Under the pieces are notes generated by a model. That model was not told where the DNA came from. It saw nothing but the letters and a program-made list of their open reading frames with translations, and did not search any database. This document shows, one piece after another, positions 25,001 through 36,600 of a stretch of DNA of 64,000 nucleotides (the stretch's first letter is position 1; the number at the start of each line of letters is the position of its first letter). Both the position numbers and the translations under genes were made by a program. The stretch lies in contig NW_019091491.1 in NCBI RefSeq assembly GCF_001949145.1, positions 983,210 to 1,047,209 of the forward strand, written 5' to 3'. This DNA comes from Acanthaster planci. Lineage: Eukaryota; Echinodermata; Asteroidea; Valvatida; Acanthasteridae.

Positions 25001-25519
25001 CTTTCAGGGGGCAATGATATGGTTCCTATTGCGCCCCTCGGGGTCTGCCCCTGGGTACGCCTGTAGCACACAACACAGTGGCGTGCATGCACGCTCTCTT
25101 AAAAGTTGTTAGTTAAAGCGTAATTACCAAAAAACCAAGAGAGACACTTTTGCCCGAGAATGCAAAACCTAATATATATGCCCCGTTTATTCTCTGCTGG
25201 TAAATGCCCCTGAATTATGTTGTATTCAGCCCCAGCGGAATAAGAGGGTGCCTTAATATAGTTTTCACGAATTAAAACTTTAATGACAAGAGCTTCATTG
25301 TCTTAATTTCTGAGAACCCTTTCCGCTTTCTTTAACTGAGCGCAGGAGACCGGACTGATGTGACTTAATTTATTCACAGAAACATAAAGGCCTTTGAGCA
25401 ACGCAGGGTGTAAGTACCGGCACTCACTGTTTGCACAGAAAGTAATGATTTTATCTTAAGATTCCTTACATTTGTTGGTTTATGTCAACAGGAAGATGAC
25501 CTGTTACAACGACTCTTAG
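18999..25519 (+). CDS. Protease A: minimal secreted M12B metalloprotease
   Basis: Predicted secreted zinc endopeptidase of 399 residues. Exons: 18999-19061, 19820-19883, 20037-20326, 20620-20764, 21400-21533, 21942-22028, 23330-23451, 23717-23848, 24648-24782, 25492-25519. They join in phase with no internal stop. The order is: signal peptide (MMLPASLFLCLSAMAFA), reprolysin-type prodomain with CIYTG and CEGL cysteines and IEPLDDEH, a candidate cysteine-switch region (ASCPVR), then a catalytic domain of about 200 residues. HEIGHNLGMCHD supplies three zinc histidines, the catalytic Glu and the following Asp; GYVMAAY is the Met-turn. Translation stops after TCYNDS, so there is no disintegrin, thrombospondin or cysteine-rich domain. 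Catalytic residues are intact. The substrate is unknown. It is the most divergent of the cluster (signal MMLP, where B, C and D have MMLS). Confidence 0.88.
19820..19883 (+). CDS. Protease A exon 2
   Basis: 64 nt, phase 0 to 1, acceptor TATCTGCAG, donor GTGAGT. It encodes HRFSKDELQRYFGVDSDEK, the start of the prodomain. Confidence 0.85.
20037..20326 (+). CDS. Protease A exon 3 (prodomain)
   Basis: 290 nt, phase 1 to 0, donor GTAAGT. It encodes the core of the reprolysin-type propeptide: LDVYVDAFGETLHM, then CIYTGKV and TTCEGL. Base identity with B and C is very high. Confidence 0.9.
20620..20764 (+). CDS. Protease A exon 4 (prodomain end)
   Basis: 145 nt, phase 0 to 1, acceptor TTCTCAAAG, donor GTGAGT. 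It encodes YIEPLDDEHAYKRD and ends near ASCPVR, whose Cys could serve as a zinc-ligating switch. Confidence 0.88.
21400..21533 (+). CDS. Protease A exon 5 (catalytic domain start)
   Basis: 134 nt, phase 1 to 0, donor GTAAGA. It encodes KYLELAFVGDA, the first strand of the reprolysin fold, and an NTT glycosylation sequon. The acceptor AACAAG lacks a pyrimidine tract but is the only in-frame choice and is shared with B and C. Confidence 0.8.
21942..22028 (+). CDS. Protease A exon 6
   Basis: 87 nt, phase 0-0. It encodes VKNILQLDSLAGKK and VPKLVHMIIL, a helix and strand of the catalytic domain. Donor GTTAGC is weaker than GTACGC in B and C. Confidence 0.85.
23330..23451 (+). CDS. Protease A exon 7
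   Basis: 122 nt, phase 0 to 2. It encodes LPSAAEWLDDNKYPSSDDRH and WDNAVVLSG, matching the reprolysin stretch before the DxxxLxT/G-type strand. Confidence 0.87.
23717..23848 (+). CDS. Protease A exon 8 (HEIGH)
   Basis: 132 nt, phase 2-2. It encodes ILGLAYVGACDSKEAVSV and ends at TAAHEIGH, with the first two zinc histidines and the catalytic Glu. The next codon (Asn) is split by the intron. Confidence 0.9.
24648..24782 (+). CDS. Protease A exon 9 (third zinc His, Met-turn)
   Basis: 135 nt, phase 2-2. It completes the motif with NLGMCHD and carries SCPPSGYVMAAYE (Met-turn) and SSCSRRYYNSF. Confidence 0.9.
25492..25519 (+). CDS. Protease A exon 10 (C-terminus)
   Basis: The last exon completes a split Glu codon, then KMTCYNDS and TAG. 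It sits after a GTCAACAG acceptor and matches the last exons of B and C, which supports the short C-terminus. Confidence 0.85.
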
Positions 25520-25909
25520 ATCGCGTGGTCAGAATGCAAAGTAATGCTCCATCGAAAAAGTACGCAACGACTTGAAAAGATAATATCCAACCAACTTTGG
25601 ATTTACCTATTAGATTAGAGCAAGCGTGAAAAAGTAGGTCAGATCTTTAAGTCTCTAAAAGATTTTATGTATATGCATATGTATATCTTCGTGTAGGCCT
25701 AAGTGCAAAAAGTGGTAAATGCTTTTTTTGTGAATGCTTTTTTTCTGAAAGTCATGTTTTTGTCTATTTTAGTCTGGGTTTAACCTAAGGTTACAGAAGA
25801 TTACATTTTGACCTCGTTCGTCTCAAAGTTTGTTTATTTCTTATTAGTTTATTTTTGTTTTATTTGTCTTGTTCTAGTTTTTCAGCCCGGCAGTAAGAAT
25901 ATGTGAAGC

Positions 25910-25915
25910 AATAAA
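25910..25915 (+). terminator. Poly(A) signal of protease A
   Basis: AATAAA about 390 nt after the stop. The surrounding sequence aligns with the AATAAA region after gene B (43849-43854). Confidence 0.55.
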
Positions 25916-27029
25916 CTAAAGACGGTCTGCAAAGGACAGATGCAAAATCAAATGAATACGTTAAAAGTGAAAATTGAGCTAGATTTCAACAATTGATATT
26001 AAACGTACACCAATGGATGCAGGAACATGTGCCCTTTCGGATGACCCCAAGTTTGCCAGATTTCGAAAATTTTCAGAGCTTTAATGTTACATTATAATTT
26101 TATTATTGGAAACTGAAAAAGTAAGCAGCACAATAAAATATCCTATTTGCTATCGTTTATATTTGAATGAATCTTACACCAATGGATGCGAAAGATGCCA
26201 CATAACTGCTTAAAGGGGCCTTAATGCGGGTTTAAATTAAGCCATCCAGCAGCCACAATGCAGTCCAAGTGGAAAACCTGCTTCTTTCCAAGTCCCACTA
26301 AGTGGTAAATTACTTTATCTTGCCCTTGATTGACAAGTAGAGCTCATGGGCGTCTTGCGGTGGCCTCACACGGGGTCAGTACACACCAGTGCATCAAATA
26401 GCAAACTACGTGTAACTAGCTAGAGCATGTTTCTAAACAGAATGTTTCTCTATGTAACTCCAAACCGAGGTGCTCCACTGTTCAAATGACAGGACTGTCT
26501 TTTTGTTGTCATTAGTGGTGAAGGGAAATTAAAAAAAATCAGCACTCACTTTGCGTTTTTCATGTTTGTTTACTGTCTTTGTGTGGAAATGGAAGGAGCT
26601 GCAAGAGCCAATATCAAGGTGTAAAGTGAAACAATAGTTGTTATCCGTTCCTACAATTGGGAAGAATAACGAATTGAAACTTGCAGTATCAATCGTGGCC
26701 AACTACGGGCGAATTCAGTGGTCTTGGATCTTACCTGCAGAAACATGTATTCCGGTCAAAGAATGAAATGCCGCTGTGAGTTTCCGGTTAGAAAGCCACA
26801 CTCTTTACTTTTGGCATCACACAGCTTGATAAAGAGCTCTGACCTTCATGTTGTTTGAAAACTAGGTTACCCTTTGATAAAACCACACCTTAAAAATAAT
26901 TTAAATAACATTGAAGAAAGTGAATGGCAGCTTTGATCAGTATCCAATAGCGTCTCCCCTATAATAGCGTAAAATAGCGCCATCTCCTAATTCAGTCATA
27001 ATTGCCCAATCGATCTATGGTCGAGTTCG

Positions 27030-28900
27030 GGCGGTCTGTTCTTGACACGGGTTTCTTGGTCTCGCACTCGAACGGCGGGAACACGATTCAAGAACACTGT
27101 TCTCGGAACAGGATCACACACCACCTCCTCGTCAGGGTTTCACAGGAACACACGGAAAAAGTCATGCGATTTTGATTTTTGAACAGCTGCAAAAGTGGAG
27201 AGGTGGCTTCCAAAGCCATACACCATGTAGACAATGGGAAGTTTTGCAACATTAACATTAATTATTTTCCCAAACACAGAAATGAATGTTCCTGTTTACA
27301 TAGAAAAGAATTCAACCCATCCAAAACTTAACTCTCGAGTAACGTACATGTACATGGACGCCGCCATGTTGCATGTTGTTTGTTTTTTCCCGGCGTTTGA
27401 GCTGCCGACCCACGAACAACAAATCGAACTGTTCGTGAACATACGGGAACAAGCTGCCCGAACTCAGCCCTTATGTCTATTCGATCTATGTCTAATCGCG
27501 TTGTTCCAGTTATCAGGTTAATAACAAATAACCCCGTGTGTGGATGATCAAAAAGCGAGAACATTTTGGTTGGTTTAAATATGATATTTGGGGAATTTCT
27601 TGATATTAAAGCCGCCCCTGGTTCTTTGGTGGTAGGTCCATACGTGTTAGGTGATGATTTGGCACCAAGAACGTGTGAGTCAGACCCCAGATGGACAATC
27701 CAATGTTTATTTTAATTGCTGATTCATTTGTCTCATCTCAGCCCTTGAATCTTTTTCAGACCAAAATAAACCCTGTTGGCAAAATATTTACGTAATTGTA
27801 AGCCTTAGAGAAGAAAAATTGTACACAAAGTACAACATACTGACACAATAGTTAAACTACTGTGAAATTATTGCTCATAAAGTCATACAAATGGTCGGAC
27901 AAAACATGCACTCGAATTACAGTAGTTGTACTATGGTAAATTACCCCGGTGTCATGGATACAGTAGAGTTGCTGACGTATCAGCAAAGATCGAGCTCTTG
28001 CAGGCTCCCACAGCTATTTCCCCTGAACTGCGGCCCAAACACAACATGGCACATGTACATACAAGTATGAATGACAAATATCAATCACTATAATATGTTG
28101 AGGAATGGCAGTATGAGCATGGAGGAACGAGCAACCGCACAGGAATGCACCTTGCATAATATTAAATGTACAAAAGTCCAAACGTTCAATCACGTTCGTA
28201 ACGCCATATAGTATCAACGCAAAGCATTACAGCCCCACGTACGCACCGTACTATAATACACAGCGCGTGTCACTCACGAGGTCTACCAGGCAGGATACAT
28301 GTATAGCGTTGATGCAATGTGACATGTACAGTACCGTTTGCCGTAACGTGTACAGCACAACAAACGTGAAAGATTGTCACAAATACGATTAGCCTCAGTA
28401 TAATACCAGCTAATCTGTTCAGTGGTTACCATGATACAAGTCTAATGAAGGTACATGACCCAGAAAAAGGTACTGACAGCAAGGAATTTGGGGGCAACTT
28501 TCTTACCTGGGCGTTGCTCAGTTCGCAGCAGCAACAACGGCGGCACTCTAGAAAGTTCGAGAACGCCCAACGCCATAGGCACAGCCACATGGCCTAAACA
28601 TATTGCTCCGCCATTCATAAAAACGCTAAGTGTAATTACCTTCAACAATTGCATACACTTGAATCAGCATCGATTATCAACAAAACAGTGCTTATAAATT
28701 AGTCATTTACACTCAAGGATTAATAAAGAAGTATAACCTAACTGAAAGAATGAAATGTGGAGTCCGAGAGACTATTTGTTGCAGCGGATGTTGAGGCTCT
28801 GTCCGCGCAAGGCAGAGTGTGGCCTGCGGGCTGCATGATTAATTAGCTCTCACCCGATAAGGGTGCTGGCGTAACTACATGCCACTATATTATAATCGTT
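27030..28900. other. Spacer between units A and B, nothing recognised
   Basis: No exon, RNA gene or transposon domain was recognised. Open frames here (for example 27234-27521 and 28455-28697) lack domains and splice support. Confidence 0.4.
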
Positions 28901-29084
28901 AGATTTGGGGTCGTCTAATGCACATTAGTATGTACTTGTCACATCATACAGTCTGGTTGATCACAGATTTTACATGACTTTTGCTGGCCCTTATGATGAC
29001 GAACTAGTAGGCAAAAGGGTCAACTCTGACGTAGTTTGGCATAATAGGAATCTTGATGTTCTTCATTAACAGGCTTTGGACTCC

Positions 29085-29295
29085 TGTTTCCAGTCATTAA
29101 AACCGTGGGTCTGTCGTTTGATGTTTAATCCAGAACCAACGTTTGTCAAGACGGTGCAAATTATACCCCGTCAGCCATCTCATACGGAGCTGTCAGCATA
29201 GACAGATGCTATATTATGCAAAATGACCCGTTCAATCGGCACCATGCCTCCCGTAACCATTGTCTCGCAGTCTTGGCGTGCGCTGAAAGTCACGG
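29085..29295 (+). repeat. Dispersed repeat, copy 1
   Basis: CATTAAAACCGTGGGTCTGTC and GTTTGTCAAGACGGTGCAAA, through CGTAACCATTGTCTCGCA, recur in the same order at 48745-48955. Confidence 0.65.
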
Positions 29296-30269
29296 TGTAC
29301 CATTCATTTTCGAAGGCTGCGATACATTTCAATGAGTCCACCGCTCCTACGTTTGATGATGCTATAGGGTCGTCATGAGGGTCAGTGTTAATTCAGTGTT
29401 GTTACCAACTTTATTCGAAAGAACGACCGAGACGGTTGCGATAGAATTGTAAGCTGTTGACTGAATTGAAGAATTGAAAAGCAGACTAATACTGGATACT
29501 GGATACTGAGGAGCTGTACAATGATGCAGGACTTATATACGGTTAGAAACAGGATGTAGTTAAAGTCACAAAATTTAAGAAAGGAAAGTCTTAGTCACGT
29601 GTCTTAGCTGGATTCTTAGAACAATGACTGTGAATGAATAATTTCACCTTAAAACAAAGTCCTTGGTGGATGATAGCACAAGCTTAAATGAAGCATGCTG
29701 AAGTGTACCACAGCCTCTGGGCTAACAAGGTCAAATAGGCGGAAGCAATGTACACTGTACAAGACACTGTGTGCGTGTACTCTTACAAGGAAAATGTAGT
29801 GATTAATGTGTCTAAGAAAAGGCAAACAGGATATATACTGGAAATGAAAAAGTCATCAAAGTTAAAAATGAAGATTCTGAAAGCTAAATTCACTAAACGA
29901 AATAAATGCAAATAATTCAAGTAATTGTGTAGAAAACGCTACAATGCCTTCATGGACTACTTCAGGTGCGACTGTTTCCTATGTACGCGTGTCCTACACT
30001 GAATCTAATTGTGCTCAGTTGTCTTAGCTTGACGCTATCGTTTCTTATGTATTGTTGCTTGGTGGCCAATATGGCTGCCAGCGATCCTTTCTGTATCAGT
30101 GCGACAAGGGATTCAGATCAGAAACGGCCCAAAGTGCTAAACACAAAGTAAAAAAACTAACCATATGTGATCTACATTCTCTGGCCAATACACAAACCAA
30201 GAGTTCGATGACCATCCAAAAGGAACAAAATCCATGGAATAAGGAGAGCACTTCTCTCATGCAACTTAC

Positions 30270-32210
30270 GTTATTGACTTTTTCGCAATTACGCAAAAAA
30301 TGCATTTGTTTTGTTCGGTTTTTTTTCTTCATGTTTCTTCTGGGCCAAGGCCCATTTGTTTTGTGCACATTTCTTCCAACATCGACTTTGGTCCCTTTGC
30401 AACTCTAGATCTTAATCAAACTTACACCTATGAAGGTCCTTTACGCTTATATTGTCCAAGAACAATGACTACATGATGACGTCAGCAAGTGAATTATTAT
30501 CCTCGATTTTTTAATATTCATTTCAGCCCACTGACTTTGTACAGGTTTTCAAGGCAACGTTTTGGTAATTATGCTTCCTTCAGTCGTCCTGCAAGTTACA
30601 GCCAGCAAAGACCATATAGCAAATAGCATACTAAGAAATACGTGATGATGACTTCATCAAGTGACTTTATGTGAAATTTTGAATATTTAAATTATGTGTT
30701 AAATTCTTAAAAATCCATATAAAATCAACCCTGGCCTTCCACAACATTCTGTTTGTGTAGAGGGGCAAAGTATAATTTCTTCTTCAATTCATCTCATATA
30801 GGGTAACTAAATCAGTAACTAAATCACGTGACCCTTCCTTCCAGTTGAAACCAGAAATTGGTTTATTGTTCAAATGTGGTAATCATGTTGTTTTCAACGG
30901 TGTCAATCTCTTGTAGTATTGCAGGTGTGGTATTCTTCAAATCATCTACCGATGACGTCACGTAATTGTCGAGAGCCCTCTAGCGACAGGTTAAAAGTTC
31001 GGAAAAATGGATTTTGTATAGATGTCTGTGGCGAAGTTGTCCAGATCCCATGAAAAAAGGAGATAAGGCAGGTGATCTTTACCCAATTAATACATGTGTA
31101 AAATGTGGGACCGGTGACGTCATCAGACCAGAGGATATAATAAAAAGTGCTTTTTATTTATTCTTCAAAACTCGCTAATAAACCCAACCATCTACAGATT
31201 TGTCAGAAGTGTCCATTAGATAATAACTAAAACATTGCAGTCAACTGCATGAAGTGCAGAACGTCTTCACATAGATAACCTGCCAACAACAAAAACCCAC
31301 AATGTTCGCGAGCTCGAAAATTCCATTTGTATACTGTGCATTGGCTACTGTGTGCGTGGACGCGCAATATCTGCCTGTAACAAAGGCACCGCACAGTGCA
31401 TAGGGTATATACTCATTTGTTTTCACATTTTCAAAATTTCCAAGCATCTGGCGCTGAGGGAAGATCACATTGTTTAGAATGCCACAAGGGACAAATGTCT
31501 AAAATCTCTAATATGTGCTCTTTTTACGATAATAGTACTATGTTTTAATTGTGTTTTGATTTGTACATGACTGATTAGGTTAAAACCTTGCAGCCAGTCA
31601 AGAAAGGAAGGTTTATAAACGGAGATTAACCTCGTGTGATTACATTATCATCACCAAAACGAGTCACGTGACCTAAAGGGTGCATTCTTTAAAGTACTAT
31701 ATATATGCTGAAGTGCAAGTCCGATTCTATTGAAACTTGGCAGGTATTTAGGAAAGGAAGTGTTAAAGACGAAATTGACCTCATTTGATGATAACGTCAT
31801 CAGATATTCATTTCACGTAACATTAAAGGTGCACTCCTGCAAGTTCTATTTCTCTTGAAGTGTATGTCTGATTGGGTTGAAACCTTGCTGATATCTTGGA
31901 AAGGAAGTGCTTTAGGCAAATATTGACCTCATGTGAGGATGACGCCTTCAAATGACAAGTCACATGACATCAAAGATGCACTGTGTAAAGCCCTAAGTCT
32001 TCTTAAATACACATCCCCTCGAGTTCAACCTTTGCAGAGAACAAGAAAAGTGAGTATTCTAAACGAAAACTTGCCTGACTGACGATTATGCCATCAGATA
32101 AGGAGTCAAATTGCATTAAACATGCACTATTTAAAGCATGTTATTTCCAGAAATGCATGCTTGCTTGGGTTGAAACCGAATGGTCATAGTGAGATGATTA
32201 TGCCATTAGG
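30270..32210 (+). mobile_element. Satellite-bearing dispersed element, copy 1
   Basis: The left part (30270-31140) repeats phrases such as TGATGACGTC and TTTCAGCCCACTGACTTTGT and matches 52270-54260. The right part (about 31560-32210) is a tandem array of roughly 147-bp units and matches 54400-55671. No protein is encoded, so it is probably a non-autonomous transposon or mobile satellite. The class is undetermined. Confidence 0.7.
31560..32210 (+). repeat. ~147-bp tandem repeats, array 1
   Basis: The units share TTGGGTTGAAACCTTGC, AAAGGAAGTG, GACCTCATGTGATGAT and GTCACATGAC. About four to five degraded units are visible. They match the longer array at 54400-55671. Confidence 0.75.
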
Positions 32211-32549
32211 TTTGTACAGTAGATTGCCTGATCAAATTAACAAAAGGAATGCGAAAAAGCGCTCTGCTCTGTTGGTAAACAGACAGATGAGCTTTAGTTT
32301 ATCCATCCGTCTGTCCGTTTGTCAGATACTTGACGAATCTGCCAACCGTTTGTACACAGCCGATGGGCTAATTTACCAAAAACGGTCGCAGCCAATCACT
32401 TTGCCGACATAGACAGCAAATCTGTCTCCCGGTAAACCTGGACTGACCTAGGAAAAGTGTCCCCCGTCCCTGTAAATCTGTCCGCCTCCTACTCCTCCTG
32501 GTTATTCTGTCTCCTTCAGGTAGTTTTTCGGTCCCCCTTTGTTGTGCCA

Positions 32550-32765
32550 CACGGAAGTGTTTTATGTGTTAAATTGATGAATTCAGTCCATATGAAATAC
32601 AGTTCGAATTTTTAGCCCTTCGTCAAGTTTTCAATAATGAAGGGCGCCAGAAGATGAAAAATCAATCGAGCTATATTTCTTCAAGAAATAATGGAGCAAT
32701 GCGTAATCTGCAGACTTCTCGCACGCGTAGTAATTCTCCAGTCTCACGGCATGGTGGAGCAAGGT
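32550..32765 (+). repeat. Dispersed repeat family R, copy 1
   Basis: The segment from CCACACGGAAGTGTTTTATG through GATGAAAAATCAATCGAGC to TAGTAATTCTCCAGTCTCAC is shared with 48990-49355 and 61665-62050, all in the same orientation. This copy is shorter than the other two. Confidence 0.8.
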
Positions 32766-33536
32766 GTTAACACTATGTTAACAGCATTAAGACATCAAAG
32801 AAATATCAACATAAGAACAGAGTTTCCAACTGACAAAATACAGAGGTTCCCGTTTAGGTTACAACCATCAGGGTGTCTAAAGAAAGGACTACCTAAGTTC
32901 ACCAACTTGACAAACAAAACCCATGATTCTTCCTACCCTGGATCCCAGCCAAGCTCTTGCCACGTAGTCCGACAAATGATTTTAAAGGCTGGGTGATGTT
33001 TGCTCGGATGGATGAAATTAGCAGACGCAGTTTTATGTCCGACGTACCTGGCCAGGTGGCATAAAAAAACCTGTTACCAAACGAATACAATACACCTTGA
33101 GGACACTGCAATGAGTTGGTTATTAAATATCAGGTTTGCCTGCAAACAAGGATAGTCTCAGGAAGTATTTCCAGACACACTTCGCATCCAATAATTACCA
33201 GTGACATTGGACACTTAATTGGAAATCCATTGATGGTCCAAGCAGACTCCTTTCTTTCAGATCGTAAGATTAGTACAATTTTAAACTCCGTATCATATCA
33301 GTCGTGTTTAAAGGTAAGTGAAGAAAAAAGTATAAAACATAGTAGGAAATTTGCTGGTACGTTGGTATCAAAAGTAATTTTCAACTGTAGCGAAAGGCCT
33401 AATTTTCGTTTCTATATTACCATTTCAATGATGTTCCAATCAGATGGATTATTTGATAAGTGCGTCGATGCCTCTCATAACCCTCCGTTAATATCATCCT
33501 GAAACAAACAGAAAAAACTGGGTTGCCTGGAAATTC

Positions 33537-33573
33537 TTTAAAAGACTCGCACAGGCAGGCAAATTTTTCATTC
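33537..33573 (+). promoter_or_regulatory. Core promoter of protease B
   Basis: TTTAAAA (33537-33543) and TCATTC (33568-33573) have the same 33-nt spacing as in A and C, with a 34-nt 5' UTR before the first ATG. Confidence 0.6.
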
Positions 33574-33603
33574 TGATTGCCGGTTTCCAAGACGTATACC
33601 ACG

Positions 33604-33666
33604 ATGATGCTGTCGGCTTCTCTCTTCCTGTCCTTCGCTGCAATGGCGCTTGCTGGACCACCAGTG
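33604..33666 (+). CDS. Protease B exon 1 (signal peptide)
   Basis: 21 residues, MMLSASLFLSFAAMALA then GPPV, ending at GTACGT. Phase 0. Confidence 0.87.
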
Positions 33667-36600
33667 GTACGTTTTCCATTATGCCTAGCGTAGTTGGTGA
33701 AAGAATACCTCCTTTGATATGCCTGCCAGACATAACTTTTTGGAACAGATTTTCATACAGTGGAGTTTTAGTGACGTTAAGTCATAAAAACAACAGTTGT
33801 TATGTTGGGAATAGTTCGCGTCGTAGAATGGTGTATTCAGTATATCACTGAATCAAATATTCTTTCCATTGTGAAACGTTCACTGTTTGGAACCCCTCAA
33901 TAAATCCTCTCCGGGTAGGCCAAGCCAAAGGCCAATAATGCTGCTGTTTTTTTTTCTCACTTCATCGTGAAATTGCGAAACAAAATTGCCGCGCTCCAGT
34001 CAATTTTGGCTTCAAACAATATTCTGTAATACCTCTAATAACTGCTCTTATTGCTTGAAAGCATATTTAATTTGTTTCATCAGCAGCACTTGTGATTTTC
34101 AAAACGAGTTCGTCAGTAAAGAGAAGAACCGGTGTTCTGTGCTTCCTTTTTAGTAGTCGGTCATTTCGTCATAACTATATTGTGATAGGCATTTTCTGTT
34201 GGACTCCAAAATAGCTCCTGAGGGGTTCCTTCGCATTGGTCTCCAGCGCGGGCGCCATGTTTCGATCCGAAATATCAATGGCACGTTATTTGCGATTAAC
34301 CTATCAGAAATGAAGGGAGTTGTTGTAATAGCATAGTGAACCCATTTAATGTTGTCATTGCAGATAAAAACCTGCTTTTGTTGAGCAAGAAGTACTTTTC
34401 ATATTTGGCAAAGAACAAAACCTTTCAAGAAAAATCTGTTACGATAATAGCCTTGGGAGTTTTTATCTACAGCCAAACCACAGGTTCTCTAAGGATGAAC
34501 TTCAGCGCTACTTTGGTGTTGACAGCGACGACAAAGGTGAGTTTTCTTTTCCAAGACTAAAGAACAATTATTTAAAACTACTTTTACCAAACACAGATCC
34601 TGTGTTCTATTGGGGCAGATTGGTTTAACCCGACTCTTAATTTCTTATTATCTACCATATTTAGCCCCTGAGTACGAGATAGTATATCCGGAATATGTGA
34701 CTGCTGACACCAAGCGCAGTATGGATCGTAGTTCCATTACAGCCTCGCACCTCGACGTTTACGTCGATGCATTCGGTGAGACCCTCCATATGACGGTGGA
34801 GCACGACGACAGTGGCATTAAACCTGGACTCGAGGCCGAATACCTCACTGATGAGGGCATCATCAAGGTGCCTGTCCAAACTGACTGTATTTACAGCGGC
34901 AAAGTCGTCGGGGAAGGTGACTCTCTCGTGTCTGTCACCACTTGCGTGGGTTTGGTAAGTTTGCTTTTCTACAGTTTCGTTGCATTCTGTGTATAAATTA
35001 CAAACGACCCTGTATTTTCATGAATATTCAGAACTGGTGAATCTAAAATATGACTTGACACATTGTTGAAAAATTTTTGCACTTCATCACTGTGCTGACA
35101 TTTATAGAAGTCTTACACGCAAAACATTAAGACATCCAAATAATTTGAAGAAAAATTCAATCAATTCGGAAAATGACTAGAAAGATCGAATTGATTTATT
35201 CATGACTGCACAGACACCAAAAAATTGTTGTCTGCCTTTTTCTCAAAGATGGCAATTGCGTATCATGCCTCTGGGCCGACATACATTGAACCACTGGATG
35301 ATGAGCACGCCTACAAGAGGGACATTGGGCGTGGCCTCCCCCACGTTGCCTACAAGAATAAACCGCAAAATGGTGCCTCTTGCCCTGTTAGGAGTGAGTG
35401 TAATGTTTAGTTCCCAAAAGCAATATTTTTTCAAGGGCTTTTGCTTTGTCTTGAAGTATACCACCACATAGTACAGGTAGCAGTGAGTCACAGATTATAT
35501 TATTCTTAAAACTACCCGTATGGAAATTCAAAATAACTTTTTCGTGCAGATTTTAGCTTTGTATCAGAAGTTTCAATTAAGTGACTGTTTAACGGTAACA
35601 AATATGTTTGATGAAGTCGATAAATATAGCAAAACCATGTAGATCCCTAAGCCCACGCATTTTAATTAGCAGTTATCCAGTGACAGTCTTCCCATAGGCC
35701 TAAGTTTGCGCTGTATGATCTTCGACCTCAGTAGTTAAACGTGTACCGGTAGCTGGTCTGAGCCTTGGCCTTAAGTAGTCATTTATACTATGACCAATTT
35801 CTGCTTTAACGAGTGAATATTATGAGACCAGACCCAGAATCATACATTACGAGAACTTGTTGAATTGCGAGGTAAGTGGGCTCGTTGGTTCTATATTGCC
35901 AGGTTATTCTATCTTCCTCTAGAACAAACAAAAGGGTAGAAGGGGGTTTTCCCCGCAGAGTGCTTAATAAGAGAATTCCGTTACATGCGAATTCGTGTGC
36001 ACAACAACTTCCACGTCGAGTCCTCCAGCTGCCGCTTCATATTATCGTTAAAAGATAACAGGGATATCCAGCTTTGACACTGAAGGTCATGGCTTTTCTT
36101 TTGTTTTTTTTTTGGGGGGGGTTATTTATTTTTTTCAACGGCATTTTGAGTATAGGAACCCAATCATACCAAAATCAAAACTTGATACATGACATCCAGT
36201 GGCTCACTGCATTTGTGTCCACCGACTCTACGAACGCGGTACCGGCACTGGATGAAGCGGCAAGCTACTGCCGTGGCAAATTTAGCTCAAGTGAGTTTGG
36301 CAATATCACGGCGATGCTGAACTGAAATAAAGAAGTGTCGTGCCACGGCTATCATTGGATCGACGACATTGCAGCATACCCTGTCGAGCGAAAGGGCTCA
36401 CCATACTGAACTCAATTCGGCGAGCCGAATTGCACTAAACGCTGTGCTATTGCCACAGCGAACTTTAAACAATTGAATTATTCGAGTTCAGCACGGCAAT
36501 AGCAAGGCGTGTATCCTAGGTCTCAGAGACCGATCACACAGACCGATAACACAGTATTGCGGCATCTTTGATGTCGCGCCGATCATTTATATCAGTTGTT

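Larger units (their letters stand above)
18010..26990 (+). repeat. Segmental duplication unit A
   Basis: The unit includes about 1 kb of upstream DNA, protease gene A and about 1.4 kb downstream. Upstream sequence (for example around 18060-18500) aligns by eye with 62700-63110 ahead of gene D. Downstream sequence (26200-26960) aligns with 44080-44890 after B, and about 26975-27030 aligns in reverse with 50290-50345 after C. The copied block is therefore much larger than the coding part. Confidence 0.75.

Noticed and set aside
24800-33000. Search for disintegrin, thrombospondin or cysteine-rich exons downstream of protease A
   Set aside because: None seen, and all three genes end in homologous short last exons with a stop, so the short protein is favoured over a missing 3' end.
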